Shown: positions 36,250-48,534, counted from the first letter of the stretch. The stretch: DNA of 64,000 nucleotides from Trichomonas vaginalis G3 (GCF_026262505.1 NC_067204.1:16408165-16472164); one strand, 5' to 3'. Notes: generated by a model not told the origin, from the sequence alone. Numbers and translations: made by a program.

Positions 36250-36669
36250 ATGGACGTATTCGAGTATCTCTTCGAATTGAAGCAGAACAAAGTTTACACA
36301 CACAAACAATACAAATACATTGACAGAATAGTTCTTTATACAAACAATGGTAAATGTTATAGAATAGCAATATTTGCTGAACCAAAATATTTCCATAAAG
36401 CAAAGAAAGTTGGTATAACTGAAATGGTGAAAGTTCTTGACGTTGACAAAAATATAACAACAAAACTTACAGATATTTCTAAAGGTAAGTTTATCTTACA
36501 ATATTATGTCAAAACTGGCGTACTGTCAATATTTGACGGAGAGAAGTCAGTTCAAGAACAACTTACTGACCTGCTGCCAAAATCTGCTCGATGGAAGCTG
36601 TCGTTATGCCAATCTGAGGAGCCCCAGCAGGTTTCATCGAACGAATCTTCAAAAGAGCATCTTCCGTGA
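36250..36669 (+). CDS. 139-aa protein overlapping the major capsid gene antisense (element B)
   Basis: Starts MDVFEYLFELKQNKVYTHKQ, with a compact basic domain (RIVLYTNNGKCYRIAIFAEP). The C-terminal part (from about residue 105) is encoded on the strand opposite the 3' end of the major capsid gene, a 107-bp overlap also found in C. Function unknown. The N-terminal 100 residues are the better supported part. Confidence 0.55.
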   Translation: MDVFEYLFELKQNKVYTHKQYKYIDRIVLYTNNGKCYRIAIFAEPKYFHKAKKVGITEMVKVLDVDKNITTKLTDISKGKFILQYYVKTGVLSIFDGEKSVQEQLTDLLPKSARWKLSLCQSEEPQQVSSNESSKEHLP

Positions 36670-38167
36670 AAAGTGCTATTGGTTTTGTAAACTTCTTTGC
36701 TCTCAGTTCATCTGGACTGTCTCTGTCACCAGTATATTGTATTTGTACAGTACCAACAGTTGAAATACCACCCATAAAGTCTTCTGAGTCAGCAAATGGA
36801 ATGCCAAGCCAAAAGTTTGAACGGTCTCCATTTGTATATTGAGTTTTTTGACCTCCTGTATGAGTCCATACTTTCACATATGGCATAATAGAACTTTGCA
36901 TTTCAGGGTTAATGGTTGTTGTGAAATTGTTGTTAAAGTTCATAGCATCTAATGTCAAGTTGTATGACCTCATATCCTCAACTGTAGAATATTCTTCTCT
37001 TGGATAATATTTGCCATCTATGTTTATATGATATTTAATACCAGGGTTGTAGAAGCAAGAATAGTCATTTATAGTTCGTCTGAACAGTACAAACATAGTA
37101 TCTGCATGTTTCATTGCAGTTGTTAAAGCAATATCTGTTCTTGCACCTGGGTCAGCACTTTGGTTTCCAACTTCACCTGCAAAGTCTTTGACAGATATTT
37201 GGTGTATAGGGAACATAAGTGGAACTGCAATATATTTGGCAGCTAAAGCATTTGAAATATCTGGGTCCAACATATAGACTGCAAGTCTGCTTTCTATTCT
37301 CTTGCATTCAAATTTTTCGCATGTGAACTTAACTGGGTCCCAAGCATCTCCAGCAGCATTGAAATAATAGTTTACTTCATTGTTGAAGTTTGAGAAACCA
37401 AAGTCTAAGTCAACTTTGTCTTTGCAAAAGTCACAGAACTTGGCTCCACCAGTTCCAGCTACAGTAATGCTGAATGGGTCTTGTGTTGGTGCAATGACTA
37501 AGTTATTTTTGCTTGGAGTAAGTTCGATAGAAATTTTTCCTGCCCAGTTTGGCAAGTATCTTAAAAACCTGAAGATGAGGAAAGATGACAAAGGAACTCT
37601 AAGTTTCAGTTTTACTTTAGTGGCAGCAGTTCCATCTGAACCAGAAAGGTTAACATAAACTCCTGGAACGTTAGGGTCAAGTCTTCTTATTTTCTCAATA
37701 TTTGCATACTGGTCTGTTTGTTCTCTAGCTTGTGGTTGTACTGAGTTTCTCAAAGCGAACCATTCATAGTTTGCCCATGTTACTGTTTGAACTAAGTCAG
37801 AGTTAGAATATATCTTATATCCCATGAAAACTTCTGGAGCATATTGGTATCCGACATAGAAAATTCCATTGCAACCTTTCTTGTCAGACAACTTGGCAGA
37901 AGGTTTTATTTCAATGTCTTGTTCCACGTATAAGAATGAGTTGTCAATAGAAATAATATGAAACCTGTCGCAAGCAATATCTACTGTTGTTGAAGAACCT
38001 TCTCCAAACTCACCTACGTTTCCATAAGAAACAGCAGTTGTATATTCGTAAGTTCCAGGAACTATTTCTGACCTTCTAATGGCATTGTCGCATTCGTTAT
38101 ACCATTCGGAAACATTTCCGTTCATGGCATCCAAAACTGTTGGCGTTATATTCTGAGCGGCGTACAT
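36563..38167 (-). CDS. Candidate major capsid protein (double jelly-roll) (element B)
   Basis: A 534-aa intact protein starting MYAAQNITPTVLDAMNGN. Beta-strand-rich composition with blocks such as DRFHIISIDNSFLYVEQDIE, KVKLKLRVPLSSFLIFRF, RYLPNWAGKISIEL and PSKNNLVIAPTQDPFS. The size matches Polinton major capsid proteins, which form hexagonal capsomers of icosahedral particles. It lies among packaging ATPase, helicase and minor capsid candidates. Assignment is by size, composition and synteny; T. vaginalis Mavericks are known to encode such a capsid protein. The leader is ctatatttttacccatatgaaATG. Confidence 0.68.
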   Translation of the reverse strand: MYAAQNITPTVLDAMNGNVSEWYNECDNAIRRSEIVPGTYEYTTAVSYGNVGEFGEGSSTTVDIACDRFHIISIDNSFLYVEQDIEIKPSAKLSDKKGCNGIFYVGYQYAPEVFMGYKIYSNSDLVQTVTWANYEWFALRNSVQPQAREQTDQYANIEKIRRLDPNVPGVYVNLSGSDGTAATKVKLKLRVPLSSFLIFRFLRYLPNWAGKISIELTPSKNNLVIAPTQDPFSITVAGTGGAKFCDFCKDKVDLDFGFSNFNNEVNYYFNAAGDAWDPVKFTCEKFECKRIESRLAVYMLDPDISNALAAKYIAVPLMFPIHQISVKDFAGEVGNQSADPGARTDIALTTAMKHADTMFVLFRRTINDYSCFYNPGIKYHINIDGKYYPREEYSTVEDMRSYNLTLDAMNFNNNFTTTINPEMQSSIMPYVKVWTHTGGQKTQYTNGDRSNFWLGIPFADSEDFMGGISTVGTVQIQYTGDRDSPDELRAKKFTKPIALFTEDALLKIRSMKPAGAPQIGITTASIEQILAAGQ

Positions 38168-38206
38168 TTCATATGGGTAAAAATATAGAATAGTTGAATT
38201 TATGTG

Positions 38207-40705
38207 TCATAATTGTTTCGGACCAAGCTTTACTTTCTTCCTGACTGAGTTTTTAACTCTTCTTTTTCCTTCATTGCCACTACTTTCACTAGATGAAGTT
38301 ACTTCTTCACTACTTTCACTTTGTTCTACTCTTCTTCTTTGGTGTCGCTTTTGGTAACTTGCCCTCTGCTTCAAGTTGTTGCATCTTTGCCTCATGTTCA
38401 CCTAGTATGTTGTAAATTTCCCATGTCCTTTTTGCCTTTGGGCTCTGGTCGCCCATCTCAGGTAACCTATATCCTAGAAAGATTTTGTCATAGTTTGTAT
38501 TTGAGTCTTCGCGTATTGTTTGCATGACTCTTTCCTGAGTTTCCGGTTCAAGCTCTTCAAACAGAGCTTGTCCATATGGAATAAGCTCGTTTCCAAATAT
38601 ATGTTTTTGTAGCCATTCTGGTTTTCTTTCCATGTTACCAATAATATCTTTTGTGAATGGGAAAGCTTTTACCCAATGTTTCAGTCTTGCGTCATTTATT
38701 TCTGTAGTTTCCAAAGGAGGGACTTGTTTGTTTCCTTCAGGCTCTTCTAGCTGTTGTTGCTGAACTATTTCTTCCATGTCTGGTTGTATCTGAACTTCTT
38801 CCAGTGGAGTTTCTTGTACCTCATCTGCTGGCATTTCATATATTCCGAGACCGTTTTTTAAAAAGTTCTATCTGCCGGACTCATAAACCTTTCTTCTTTC
38901 GTTCCGTCTCTATTTTTTACGCGTTTCATGAAGAGAGTTGAATTATCATTTAGCTCTGACACCAAATATCTCGGAGTAAATTCATTCATGTCATTTGGAT
39001 GATATGCTATTAAATCATATCCCTTAGCGAGCTTGTATTTTCCAGGTTTGAAATTATATCCCATTTGGTGCTGAACCATAAAGCTAAATAGGTTCGGGTC
39101 AGTATTTCCTTCCTTGAACTTTCTAATAGCTTCTTTATATCTGTCACTAAAGTCAAGAGTATCTGGGTAACCATAGTCTTCCTTAAGCATTTTTAAGAAT
39201 TCTTGGTTTCCTTGTTCTCTACTTCTTTTATGTCCTTGCTCTGTTTGTGGTTGTTGTGGTGCAGTGTTTTGAACTGTTGGTTGTGGTGTAGTGTTTTGAA
39301 CTGTTGGTTGTGGTGCAGTGTTTTGAACTGTTGGTTGTGGTGCAGTGTTTTGAACTGTTGGTTGTTGTGCTGGATTTTGAACTGTTGGTTGTTGTGTTGG
39401 TTTTGGTGCATGCCTGTGTCTGTGTCCATGTGACGATGTAAATGTTTTAGGTAGTCCTGGTGCAGGTGCTTCTCTTGGAGGGTTTGGTGGTATATAAGTT
39501 CCACTAGCTAGTATATAAGTTCCACCAGCTGGTATATAAGTTCCACCAGCTGGCACATATGTTCCATCTGCAGCATAATGTCCTACCTGACTTTTCGTTT
39601 TTAAGAAAGCATTTACTAGGTCTGTTTTGGTCTGTTGTAACTCTTTTTCTTGACTTTCCACAACAGTTGCTCTAACGGCGTCATAGGCACTTTGAACTGC
39701 CTGTCTCGTTGCTGCATCTGTTATTTTCGTCATATTTTGTGCTACTTCTCTTAACTCGTTGTCGAAACCTTCAGACTTCAGTTTCTTTCCAGATGAGAAG
39801 TCGTTCACGTAGTTTCACCTTACTATGAAGAGCTTCGAAGGCGTTCTTAAAGTCAGCATTCATTAAAGCTTCATTTGAACTGTCTTCATCCGCTTGTATT
39901 TTTGTCCTTATGACCCTATAAGTTGGCTGCTTTGGCGTTGGCTTGGGCATCTAACCAGTCATTATTAGCTTATATATTCTGCGCTTTTCATTGCCTTTTG
40001 CATGGCTGCGTCGTTATTTTTACTTTCTTGTGCTAAGTTTTCATACTGTACGGTTTGGTTTTGCAACTGTAAAAGTTTTTCTGCCTTTACATTTGCTTCA
40101 ACTTCTTTTTATACTCATCGCTATCCATATATGTCTTCATGGCTTTTTGTTTTATCTCTTCATCTTTCAGTACTTTATATTGAGTAGTATGGTTTTTCAA
40201 ATTTATAACATCTTGTTCCATTTTTGCTACTTTCTGCTGCTTTTTCTGACACTTTTTTCGCATATTCCTCTGTACTTAGTTCTTTCAGTTGTTCTTCTTT
40301 CTTCTTTTTCTCTACGTTTAACTCATTGAGTTTCTTTGTGTGTCTGTCATATTCTAGTTTCTTTTCGTTTTCACTTATTTGTTTCTGTATGTCTATGTTT
40401 GACTTTTTGACATCTGTTATTTGATTTTTGAGTGAACTCAAATTCATTTGACTTTGAGGGTTATAAGCTGTTCCGTCTGCAGCTCCACCATAGCCTGCCA
40501 TTTTCGCTAAAAGTGCCGCTCTTAAACCTCCACTCTGTGCACCAATAACTCGGTTTAAAAGCATAGGGTTGCTTGACATTTGTTGCAACATAGTGGGGTC
40601 ATTCATCATTTGTTGTTGCAACTGTTGTTGTGGTGTCAGTTTTACTATTGGATGTTTCAATGCTCTCTTCCTCTTACGTATATTCTTACGTAGCTTACGT
40701 GGCAT
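38207..40705 (-). pseudogene. Long basic virion-type gene region, broken (element B)
   Basis: A gene-length region from an ATG at 40705 (MPRKLRKNIRKRKRALKHP, strongly basic, core-protein-like) to near the capsid gene. It includes Q-rich and K/E-rich helical parts, AGGTYIP and QPTVQNTAP amino-acid repeats, H/R-rich GHRHRHAPKP, and an acidic E/Q-rich part. It may be one long gene or two. Broken with several breaks, and shorter than the C region. No family is recognised; a core or scaffold role is inferred from position and composition. Confidence 0.5.
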
Positions 40706-40915
40706 TTTAAGTGAAGTAAAAAACGGTTTTTGACAGATGTTTATATGACACTTTTTGTTCAGCACAAAAAACTACTCGGTCAAAGTGTTGTCAGTTTTGT
40801 AAAATAACCGTCCTATCTCATTCTATAAGGGGGAAAGGCTTCTCAAAGTATACTTCCTTGGAACGCCCGTAACTTTTCCTGTAGCGACGATAGACCCTTA
40901 CTTGTCCGGACAAAG
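40706..40915. other. Subterminal non-coding region, capsid-side end (element B)
   Basis: Holds the T-tract leader of the basic gene (accgttttttacttcacttaaaATG) and about 150 bp of unique sequence that is nearly identical in C (42544-42753). No gene with support is seen. It may contain replication or packaging signals. Confidence 0.4.
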
Positions 40916-40968
40916 TTATACTAAACATCTTCAGGGCTAGAGGGCACGAAGTGCCTGGAGGCCCCACT
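40916..40968. repeat. Terminal inverted repeat, capsid-side end of element B
   Basis: Reverse complement of the 18410-18462 TIR with a few changes (ends GGAGGCCCCACT). Outside lies CCC and a run of 15 T, then AGTTTGATC of the host. Confidence 0.93.
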
Positions 40969-41160
40969 CCCTTTTTTTTTTTTTTTAGTTTGATCATTTC
41001 TCATGATATACTGCATGAATCATTCGATATTCTACATTAATTTTCATGAAGATTTTTCCAAAAAAAATTCAAAAATCCAAAAATGAAAAGAAAAATGTAG
41101 ATTTTCATAACAAAATCAGTAAAATGAAAAAATTTTGGAATTTAAGATCAATATTATTTA

Positions 41161-42211
41161 AGGGTTTCGTTTTGCGAAAAAACGTACAATACGCAATTTC
41201 GCTAAAAAAACATTTAGCTAGCAATTTCGACCTTTGACTCCACTCAAGACGTCACTTTTTTAATTTTGCGGTATCATATTTTTGGAAAATCTTTATGAAT
41301 ATTATATAAAAAGTCTCTTTAATATCTATATTTCATATTTTTATCGATTTTTAAAGTTTTTGCGAAAAGTATTCAATTATTTTTGCTATTTGGTCGGGTA
41401 AATGTTAGATTTGCGACATTTTCTGATATGATATTCAGATTCTACGTTGATAATAATGCATATAGAACCCTCTTGCTATTGTGTCAAAATTGCGAAACCG
41501 ATAGCAAAAATATCTCGCAATATCAAAATTGAGATATTGAGTGAATTATGCATTATAGAGATTAAAAATCTGATTTGTGAAAACATCTCATCAGTTTCTA
41601 GCTAATTCAAAAATCTTTACTATCTTATTCGATTAAAATGAAAAGGGAATAGTTTCATTATGCTTTAAATGACAGCCTTATAATATAATCATAGTTTTTG
41701 CTCAATATGCAGCATTTTTTTTTCGAAATCTATGGTCAATATCCTAAATACTGATTGCTTTGCATTCATATCTCTTACATTTTCTATACCCACATCACTA
41801 TTCATTGCTATTCCTATCTTTTTCATTTTTGTTTGTTTCTCATAATTTCTCAAAAAACATGATAACTTGATATTTGTAAATATCATACTTTATAACGTAA
41901 ATAAGAACTTGACCTATTAAGAAAAGCAGTAATGAAAAGAAAATCTGAAATTCATAAAAATTACAAGTTTCTGATGACAATTAGCTTAATTAAACCAGGT
42001 ACAAGATTATATAATTGTATTTTCTATCCAATTATCCATATAATATCTTATCCAGAAAAAATAACTTGATCAATACCAAATGATTTTTTAACTAGTAAAT
42101 AAAGTATTTTCTTTACACACACATTGTATATCATAGTTTTTTTTTTGGTTTCGCAAAACATCCAAAAACAAATATGCTATAAAAGTGACAATTTTAGCAA
42201 AACGAAACCCT
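41161..42211. mobile_element. Possible short-TIR, TA-flanked non-autonomous element in the host spacer
   Basis: AGGGTTTCGTTTTGC (41161-41175) and its exact complement (42197-42211) bound 1.05 kb of AT-rich DNA without a gene. Both sides are flanked by TA (41159-41160 and 42212-42213). This fits a Tc1/mariner-like deletion derivative, but 15-16 bp arms are modest evidence in AT-rich DNA. The rest of the 40969-42490 spacer shows nothing recognisable. Confidence 0.35.
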
Positions 42212-42490
42212 TATTATATATTAGAAAATAATATGAGTTTATGTGATATTATTTTTCAGAAGATTTCATTCTATATGCCTATGAAAAGTACTCTCAAAAC
42301 TAACTTTTTCCTAATTATAATTAAATCTAGAATATTGTATTATGCTTAGTATTATTTCATTTTTCTCATTCAATTTAGAATTTACAAATGTCAAAAAATT
42401 GAGAGCTGTCACTTTTGATGAATTTCTGTTTATTACAATTGGGATAGTTATTTGTTATAATTTAAATTTTATTCGAATCATTAAAAAAGT

Positions 42491-42543
42491 AGTGGGGCTT
42501 CCAGGCACTTCGTGCCCTCTAGCCCTGAAGATGTTTAGTATAA
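42491..42543. repeat. Terminal inverted repeat, capsid-side end of element C
   Basis: Same 53-bp repeat as the other ends, preceded by six A and GT. Inside it, sequence to 42753 matches the subterminal region of B (40706-40915). Confidence 0.93.
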
Positions 42544-42753
42544 CTTTGTCCGGACAAGTAAGGGTCTATCGTCGCTACAGGAAAAGTTACGGGCGTTCCA
42601 AGGAAGTATACTTTGAGAAGCCTTTCCCCCTTATAGAATGAGATAGGACGGTTATTTTACAAAACTGACAACACTTTGACCGAGTAGTTTTTTGTGCTGA
42701 ACAAAAAGTGTCATATAAACATCTGTCAAAAACCGTTTTTTACTTCACTTAAA

Positions 42754-45700
42754 ATGCCACGTAAGCTACGTAAGAATATACGTAAGAGGAAGAGAGCATT
42801 GAAACATCCAATAGTAAAACTGACACCACAACAACAGTTGCAACAACAAATGATGAATGACCCCACTATGTTGCAACAAATGTCAAGCAACCCTATGCTT
42901 TTTAAACCGAGTTATTGGTGCACAGAGTGGAGGTTTAAGAGCGGCACTTTTAGCGAAAATGGCAGGCTATGGTGGAGCTGCAGACGGAACAGCTTATAAC
43001 CCTCAAAGTCAAATGAATTTGAGTTCACTCAAAAATCAAATAACAGATGTCAAAAAGTCAAACATAGACATACAGAAACAAATAAGTGAAACGAAAAGAA
43101 ACTAGAATATGACAGACACACAAAGAAACTCAATGAGTTAACGTAGAGAAAAAGAAGAAAGAAGAACAACTGAAAGAACTAAGTACAGAGGAATATGCGA
43201 AAAAAGTGTCAGAAAAAGCAGCAGAAGTAGCAAAAATGGAACAAGATGATAAATTTGAAAAACCATACTACTCAATATAAAGTACTGAAAGATGAAGAGA
43301 TAAAACAAAAAGCCATGAAGACATATATGGATAGCGATGAGTATAAAAAGAAGTTGAAGCAAATGTAAAGGCAGAAAAACTTTTACAGTTGCAAAACCAA
43401 ACCGTACAGTATGAAAAACTTAGCACAAGAAAGAAAATAACGACGCAGCCATGCAAAAGGCAATGAAAAGCGCAGAATATATAAAAGCTAATAATGACTG
43501 GTTAGATGCCCAAGCCAACGCCAAAGCAGCCCAACTTATAGGGTCAATAAGGACAAAAATACAAGCGGATGAAGACAGTTCAAATGAAGCTTTAATGAAT
43601 GCTGACTTTAAGAACGCCTTCGAAGCTCTTCATAGTAAGGTGAAACTAGTGAACGACTTCTCATCTGGAAAGAAAACTGAAGTCTGAAGTTTCGACAACA
43701 GTTAGAGAAAGTAGCACAAAATATGACGAAAAATAACAGATGCAGCAACGAGACAGGCAGTTCAAAGTTGTCTATGACGCCGTTAGAGCAACTGTTGTGG
43801 AAAGTCAAGAAAAAGAGTTACAACAGACCAAAACAGACCTAGTAAATGCTTTCTTAAGAACGAAAAGTCAGATAGGACATTATGCTGCAGATGGAACATA
43901 TGTGCCAGCTGGTGGAACTTATATACCACCAAACCCTCCAAGAGAAGCACCTGCACCAGGACTACCTAAAACATTTACATCGTCACATGGACACAGACAC
44001 AGGCATGCACCAAAACCAACACAACAACCAACAGTTCAAAACCCTGCACAGCAACCAACAGTTCAAAACACTGCACCACAACAACCACAAACAGAGCAAG
44101 GACATAAAAGAAGTAGAGAACAAGGAAACCAAGAATTCTTAAAAATGCTTAAGGAAGACTATGGTTACCCAGATACTCTTGACTTTAGTGACAGATATAA
44201 AGAAGCTATTAGAAAGTTCAAGGAAGGAAATACTGACCCGAACCTATTTAGCTTTATGGTTCAGCACCAAATGGGATATAATTTCAAACCTGGAAAATAC
44301 AAGCTCGCTAAGGGATATGATTTAATAGCATATCATCCAAATGACATGATGAATTTACTCCGAGATATTTGGTGTCAGAGCTAAATGATAATTCAACTCT
44401 CTTCATGAAACGCGTAAAAAATAGAGACGGAACGAAAGAAGAAAGGTTTATGAGTCCGGATGACTTAGATAGGGAACTTTTTAAAAACGGTCTCGGAATA
44501 TATGAAATGCCAGCAGATGAGGTACAAGAAACTCCACTGGAAGAAGTTCAGATACAACCAGACATGGAAGAAATAGTTCAGCAACAACAGCTAGAAGAGC
44601 CTGAAGGAAACAAACAAGTCCCTCCTTTGGAAACTAACTTCACAGAACTAGATGAAGATTTGGAACAGCCGAAAAATCTTGACCCTCAACAAGTGTATGC
44701 GGGAATATGGAATCTTTCCAAGAGTCTAAGAAAAATTCGGCTGACATAGTAGAAGAATATCGAAAAATGTTCGCCGACATACAAAAGACTCCAACATCAG
44801 ATGAAAATATTCAGCATAGAATGGAAGTACTGAAAGAAAATGTACGCAAATACAACAATCCTTTTTACTTACGACCATATAACGTTCAATCTTTTGCTGA
44901 ACTCGGTGAAAATAAAAGGTTAAATTTCAACCAAAACATATAGAAATGAAACATTGTTTAAAGTTCATTCAGAACCTAACCAATATGGAAACAAACCTAC
45001 TTTTGTTTCTGCAGACTATGGAACTACAATGAGATGGGGTCATAAAGCTAATCCGGATAGGTGGTTCATAAACTTACAACCACAATTCCAAGAAGTTGTA
45101 GACGCAATGGAAGTGAATGGTGAACCAGATATAGCTGGTATTTTCAGCGCGGCTTTAATGCCATTGAAAGATATGAAAGATGCAGATATTTTGAACCAGT
45201 ATGAAATGAACATGGCTGATGGAAATATAACACCTGACGTTCTAGAACATTTATCTCAAAGAACTACACAGAACCATAGATGGTATATTTGGTGAAGAGT
45301 TTAGAAAGAAAGTTAGGGAGAGAGAAGGAAGAGAACCTATTGTACATGACCTTGCAAACGAAAGTTTACAAAATGTCATAAAAACTTACTTTGCAGACAA
45401 TGAACGAGAAGGGATGAATATTTAAGAAAACTCAAATGGACAGTACCAAATGAAATGTTAGTATTGAAAAACATGTTCCTTGACAAAATAAAACCAACTA
45501 CAGAAATAAATGACGCAAGACTGAAACATTGGGTAAAAGCTTTCCCATTCACAAAAGATATTATTGGTAACATGGAAAGAAAACCAGAATGGCTACAAAA
45601 ACATATATTTGGAAACGAGCTTATTCCATATGGACAAGCTCTGTTTGAAGAGCTTGAACCGGAAACTCAGGAAAGAGTCATGCAAACAATACGCGAAGAC

Positions 45701-45996
45701 TCAAATACAAACTATGACAAAATCTTTCTAGGATATAGGTTACCTGAGATGGGCGACCAGAGCCCAAAGGCAAAAAGGACATGAAATTTACAACATACTA
45801 GGTGAACATGAGGCAAAGATGCAACAACTTGAAGCAGAGGGCAAGTTACCAAAAGCGACACCAAAGAAGAAGAGTAGAACAAAGTGAAAGTAGTGAAGAA
45901 GTAACTTCATCTAGTGAAAGTAGTGGCAATGAAGGAAAAAGAAGAGTTAAAAACTCAGTCAGGAAGAAAGTAAAGCTTGGTCCGAAACTATTATGA
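42754..45996 (+). pseudogene. Long basic virion-type gene region, broken (element C)
   Basis: Counterpart of 38207-40705, starting with the same MPRKLRKNIRK basic stretch. It includes a segment of about 0.8 kb absent from B (encoding e.g. TTMRWGHKANPDRWFINLQP), and fewer AGGTYIP and QPTVQNTAP repeats than B. Broken with many breaks. No family is recognised. Confidence 0.5.
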
Positions 45997-46035
45997 CACA
46001 TAAATCCAACTATTCTATATTTTTACCCATATGAA

Positions 46036-47638
46036 ATGTACGCCGCTCAGAATATAACGCCAACAGTTTTGGATGCCATGAACGGAAATGTTTCCGAATG
46101 GTATAACGAATGCGACAATGCCATTAGAAGGTCAGAAATAGTTCCTGGAACTTACGAATATACAACTGCTGTTTCTTATGGAAACGTAGGTGAGTTTGGA
46201 GAAGGTTCTTCAACAACAGTAGATATTGCTTGCGACAGGTTTTCATATTATTTCTATTGACAACTCATTCTTATACGTGGAACAAGACATTGAAATAAAA
46301 CCTTCTGCCAAGTTGTCTGACAAGAAAGGTTGCAATGGAATTTTCTATGTCGGATACCAATATGCTCCAGAAGTTTTCATGGGATATAAGATATATTCTA
46401 ACTCTGACTTAGTTCAAACAGTAACATGGGCAAACTATGAATGGTTCGCTTTGAGAAACTCAGTACAACCACAAGCTAGAGAACAAACAGACCAGTATGC
46501 AAATATTGAGAAAATAAGAAGACTTGACCCTAACGTTCCAGGAGTTTATGTTAACCTTTCTGGTTCAGATGGAACTGCTGCCACTAAAGTAAAACTGAAA
46601 CTTAGAGTTCCTTTGTCATCTTTCCTCATCTTCAGGTTTTTAAGATACTTGCCAAACTGGCAGGAAAAATTTCTATCGAACTTACTCCAAGCAAAAATAA
46701 CTTAGTCATTGCACCAACACAAGACCCATTCAGCATTACTGTAGCTGGAACTGGTGGAGCCAAGTTCTGTGACTTTTGCAAAGACAAAGTTGACTTAGAC
46801 TTTGGTTTCTCAAACTTCAACAATGAAGTAAACTATATATTTCAATGCTGCTGGAACTGCTTGGGACCCAGTTAAGTTCACATGCGAAAAATTTGAATGC
46901 AAGAGAATAGAAAGCAGACTTGCAGTCTATATGTTGGACCCAGATATTTCAAATGCTTTAGCTGCCAAATATATTGCAGTTCCACTTATGTTCCCTATAC
47001 ACCAAATATCTGTCAAAGACTTTGCAGGTGAAGTTGGAAACCAAAGTGCTGACCCAGGTGCAAGAACAGATATTGCTTTAACAACTGCAATGAAACATGC
47101 AGATACTATGTTTGTACTGTTCAGACGAACTATAAATGACTATTCTTGTTTCTACAACCCTGGTATAAATATCATATAAACATAGATGGCAAATATTATC
47201 CAAGAGAAGAATATTCTACAGTTGAGGATATGAGGTCATACAACTTGACATTAGATGCTATGAACTTTAACAACAATTTCACAACAACCATTAACCCTGA
47301 AATGCAAAGTTCTATTATGCCATATTGAAAGTATGGACTCATACAGGAGGTCAAAAAACTCAATATACAAATGGAGACCGTTCAAACTTTTGGCTTGGCA
47401 TTCCATTTGCTGACTCAGAAGACTTTATGGGTGGTATTTCAACTGTTGGTACTGTACAAATACAATATACTGGGACAGAGACGGTCCAGATGAACTGAGA
47501 GCAAAGAAGTTTACAAAACCAATAGCACTTTTCACGGAAGATGCTCTTTTGAAATTTCGTTCGATGAAACCTGCTGGGGCTCCTCAGATTGGCATAACGA
47601 CAGCTTCCATCGAGCAGATTTTGGCAGCAGGTCAGTAA
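46036..47638 (+). pseudogene. Candidate major capsid gene, broken copy (element C)
   Basis: Near-identical to 36563-38167 over its full length, with the same leader. Broken with several breaks. Overlapped at its 3' end by the antisense 139-aa gene, as in B. Confidence 0.65.
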
Positions 47639-47949
47639 GTTGTTCTTGAACTGACTTCTCTCCGTCAAATATTGACAGTACGCCAGTTTTGACATAATAT
47701 TGTAAGATAAACTTACCTTTAGAAATATCTGTAAGTTTTGTTGTTATTTTTGTCAACGTCAAGAACTTTCACCATTTCAGTTATACCAACTTTCTTTGCT
47801 TTATGGAAATATTTTGGTTCAGCAAATATGCTATTCTATAACATTTACCATTGTTTGTATAAAGAACTATTCTGTCAATGTATTTGTATTGTTTGTGTGT
47901 GTAAACTTTGTTCTGCTTCAATTCGAAAGAGATATCCGAATACGTCCAT
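47532..47949 (-). pseudogene. 139-aa antisense-overlapping gene (element C)
   Basis: Counterpart of 36250-36669, with the same 3' overlap with the capsid gene. About one break. Its ATG is 18 bp from that of the 187-aa gene. Confidence 0.5.
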
Positions 47950-47967
47950 CTTTTTATTCTAAGTAAA

Positions 47968-48534
47968 ATGTCATTTCCGAAAAATAGAAGCGTAAGTGTT
48001 TCAAAAGGTTTAATGGCGGTGGCAGATGTGAAGTTAAATTCACCAACTCAAACAAACAGTCAAAGTGTTGTTTGTCAATGTCAAAGACAGAGATGTTGAA
48101 GTGGGGAAACCATACGAAGACAAAGATGGTATAACAATTGTTCCTGTAAAAGAACAACCAACATATCCTGAAGTTAGCAGAGACTTAAGTTCTGTTGCAG
48201 ATATTCGAAACGACTACCAACAACTGAAAGACAAACTTCAAACTCAGGAGAAGATTTGTCAAGCTTTAAGTATAATGTTAACTTGGTCGAACACAACCCT
48301 GTAAAAGTGAACTCATATGTCATTGCACCTCATGAAGTTTTGAAAGAACTATTGAAACTTTTGACAGAGGCAGACGATATAAACATCAAAGAAATAGAAC
48401 CCGACATTAGTTGCTGTGGTGTTTCATATAATGTCATTGACAAGATATACGTTATGAAAGGAGGTGAAACGTTGAACTTAAAGTATAGTTTCCCAGACGT
48501 TATAAAAATTTTGACGACCACAACATTTCATTAA
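47968..48534 (+). pseudogene. 187-aa protein gene, broken copy (element C)
   Basis: Counterpart of 35668-36231, with the same C-terminal CCGVSYNVIDKIYVMKGG block. Broken with about two breaks. Confidence 0.55.

Larger units (their letters stand above)
18410..40968. mobile_element. Maverick/Polinton element B, complete end to end
   Basis: A 22.6-kb element bounded by 53-bp TIRs (18410-18462 and 40916-40968), with A-tracts just outside each. Flanking DNA shares TAGTT at both sides beyond the A/T tract (18388-18392 and 40986-40990), a possible target duplication. It carries the full Maverick gene order, though several genes are broken and the polymerase is only a short remnant. Near-identity with A and C in many genes implies a recent copy. 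About six to ten breaks overall, some possibly assembly error. Confidence 0.93.

Noticed and set aside
41689-41886. 65-codon frame in the B/C spacer
   Set aside because: Short, AT-driven and without domain or context support.
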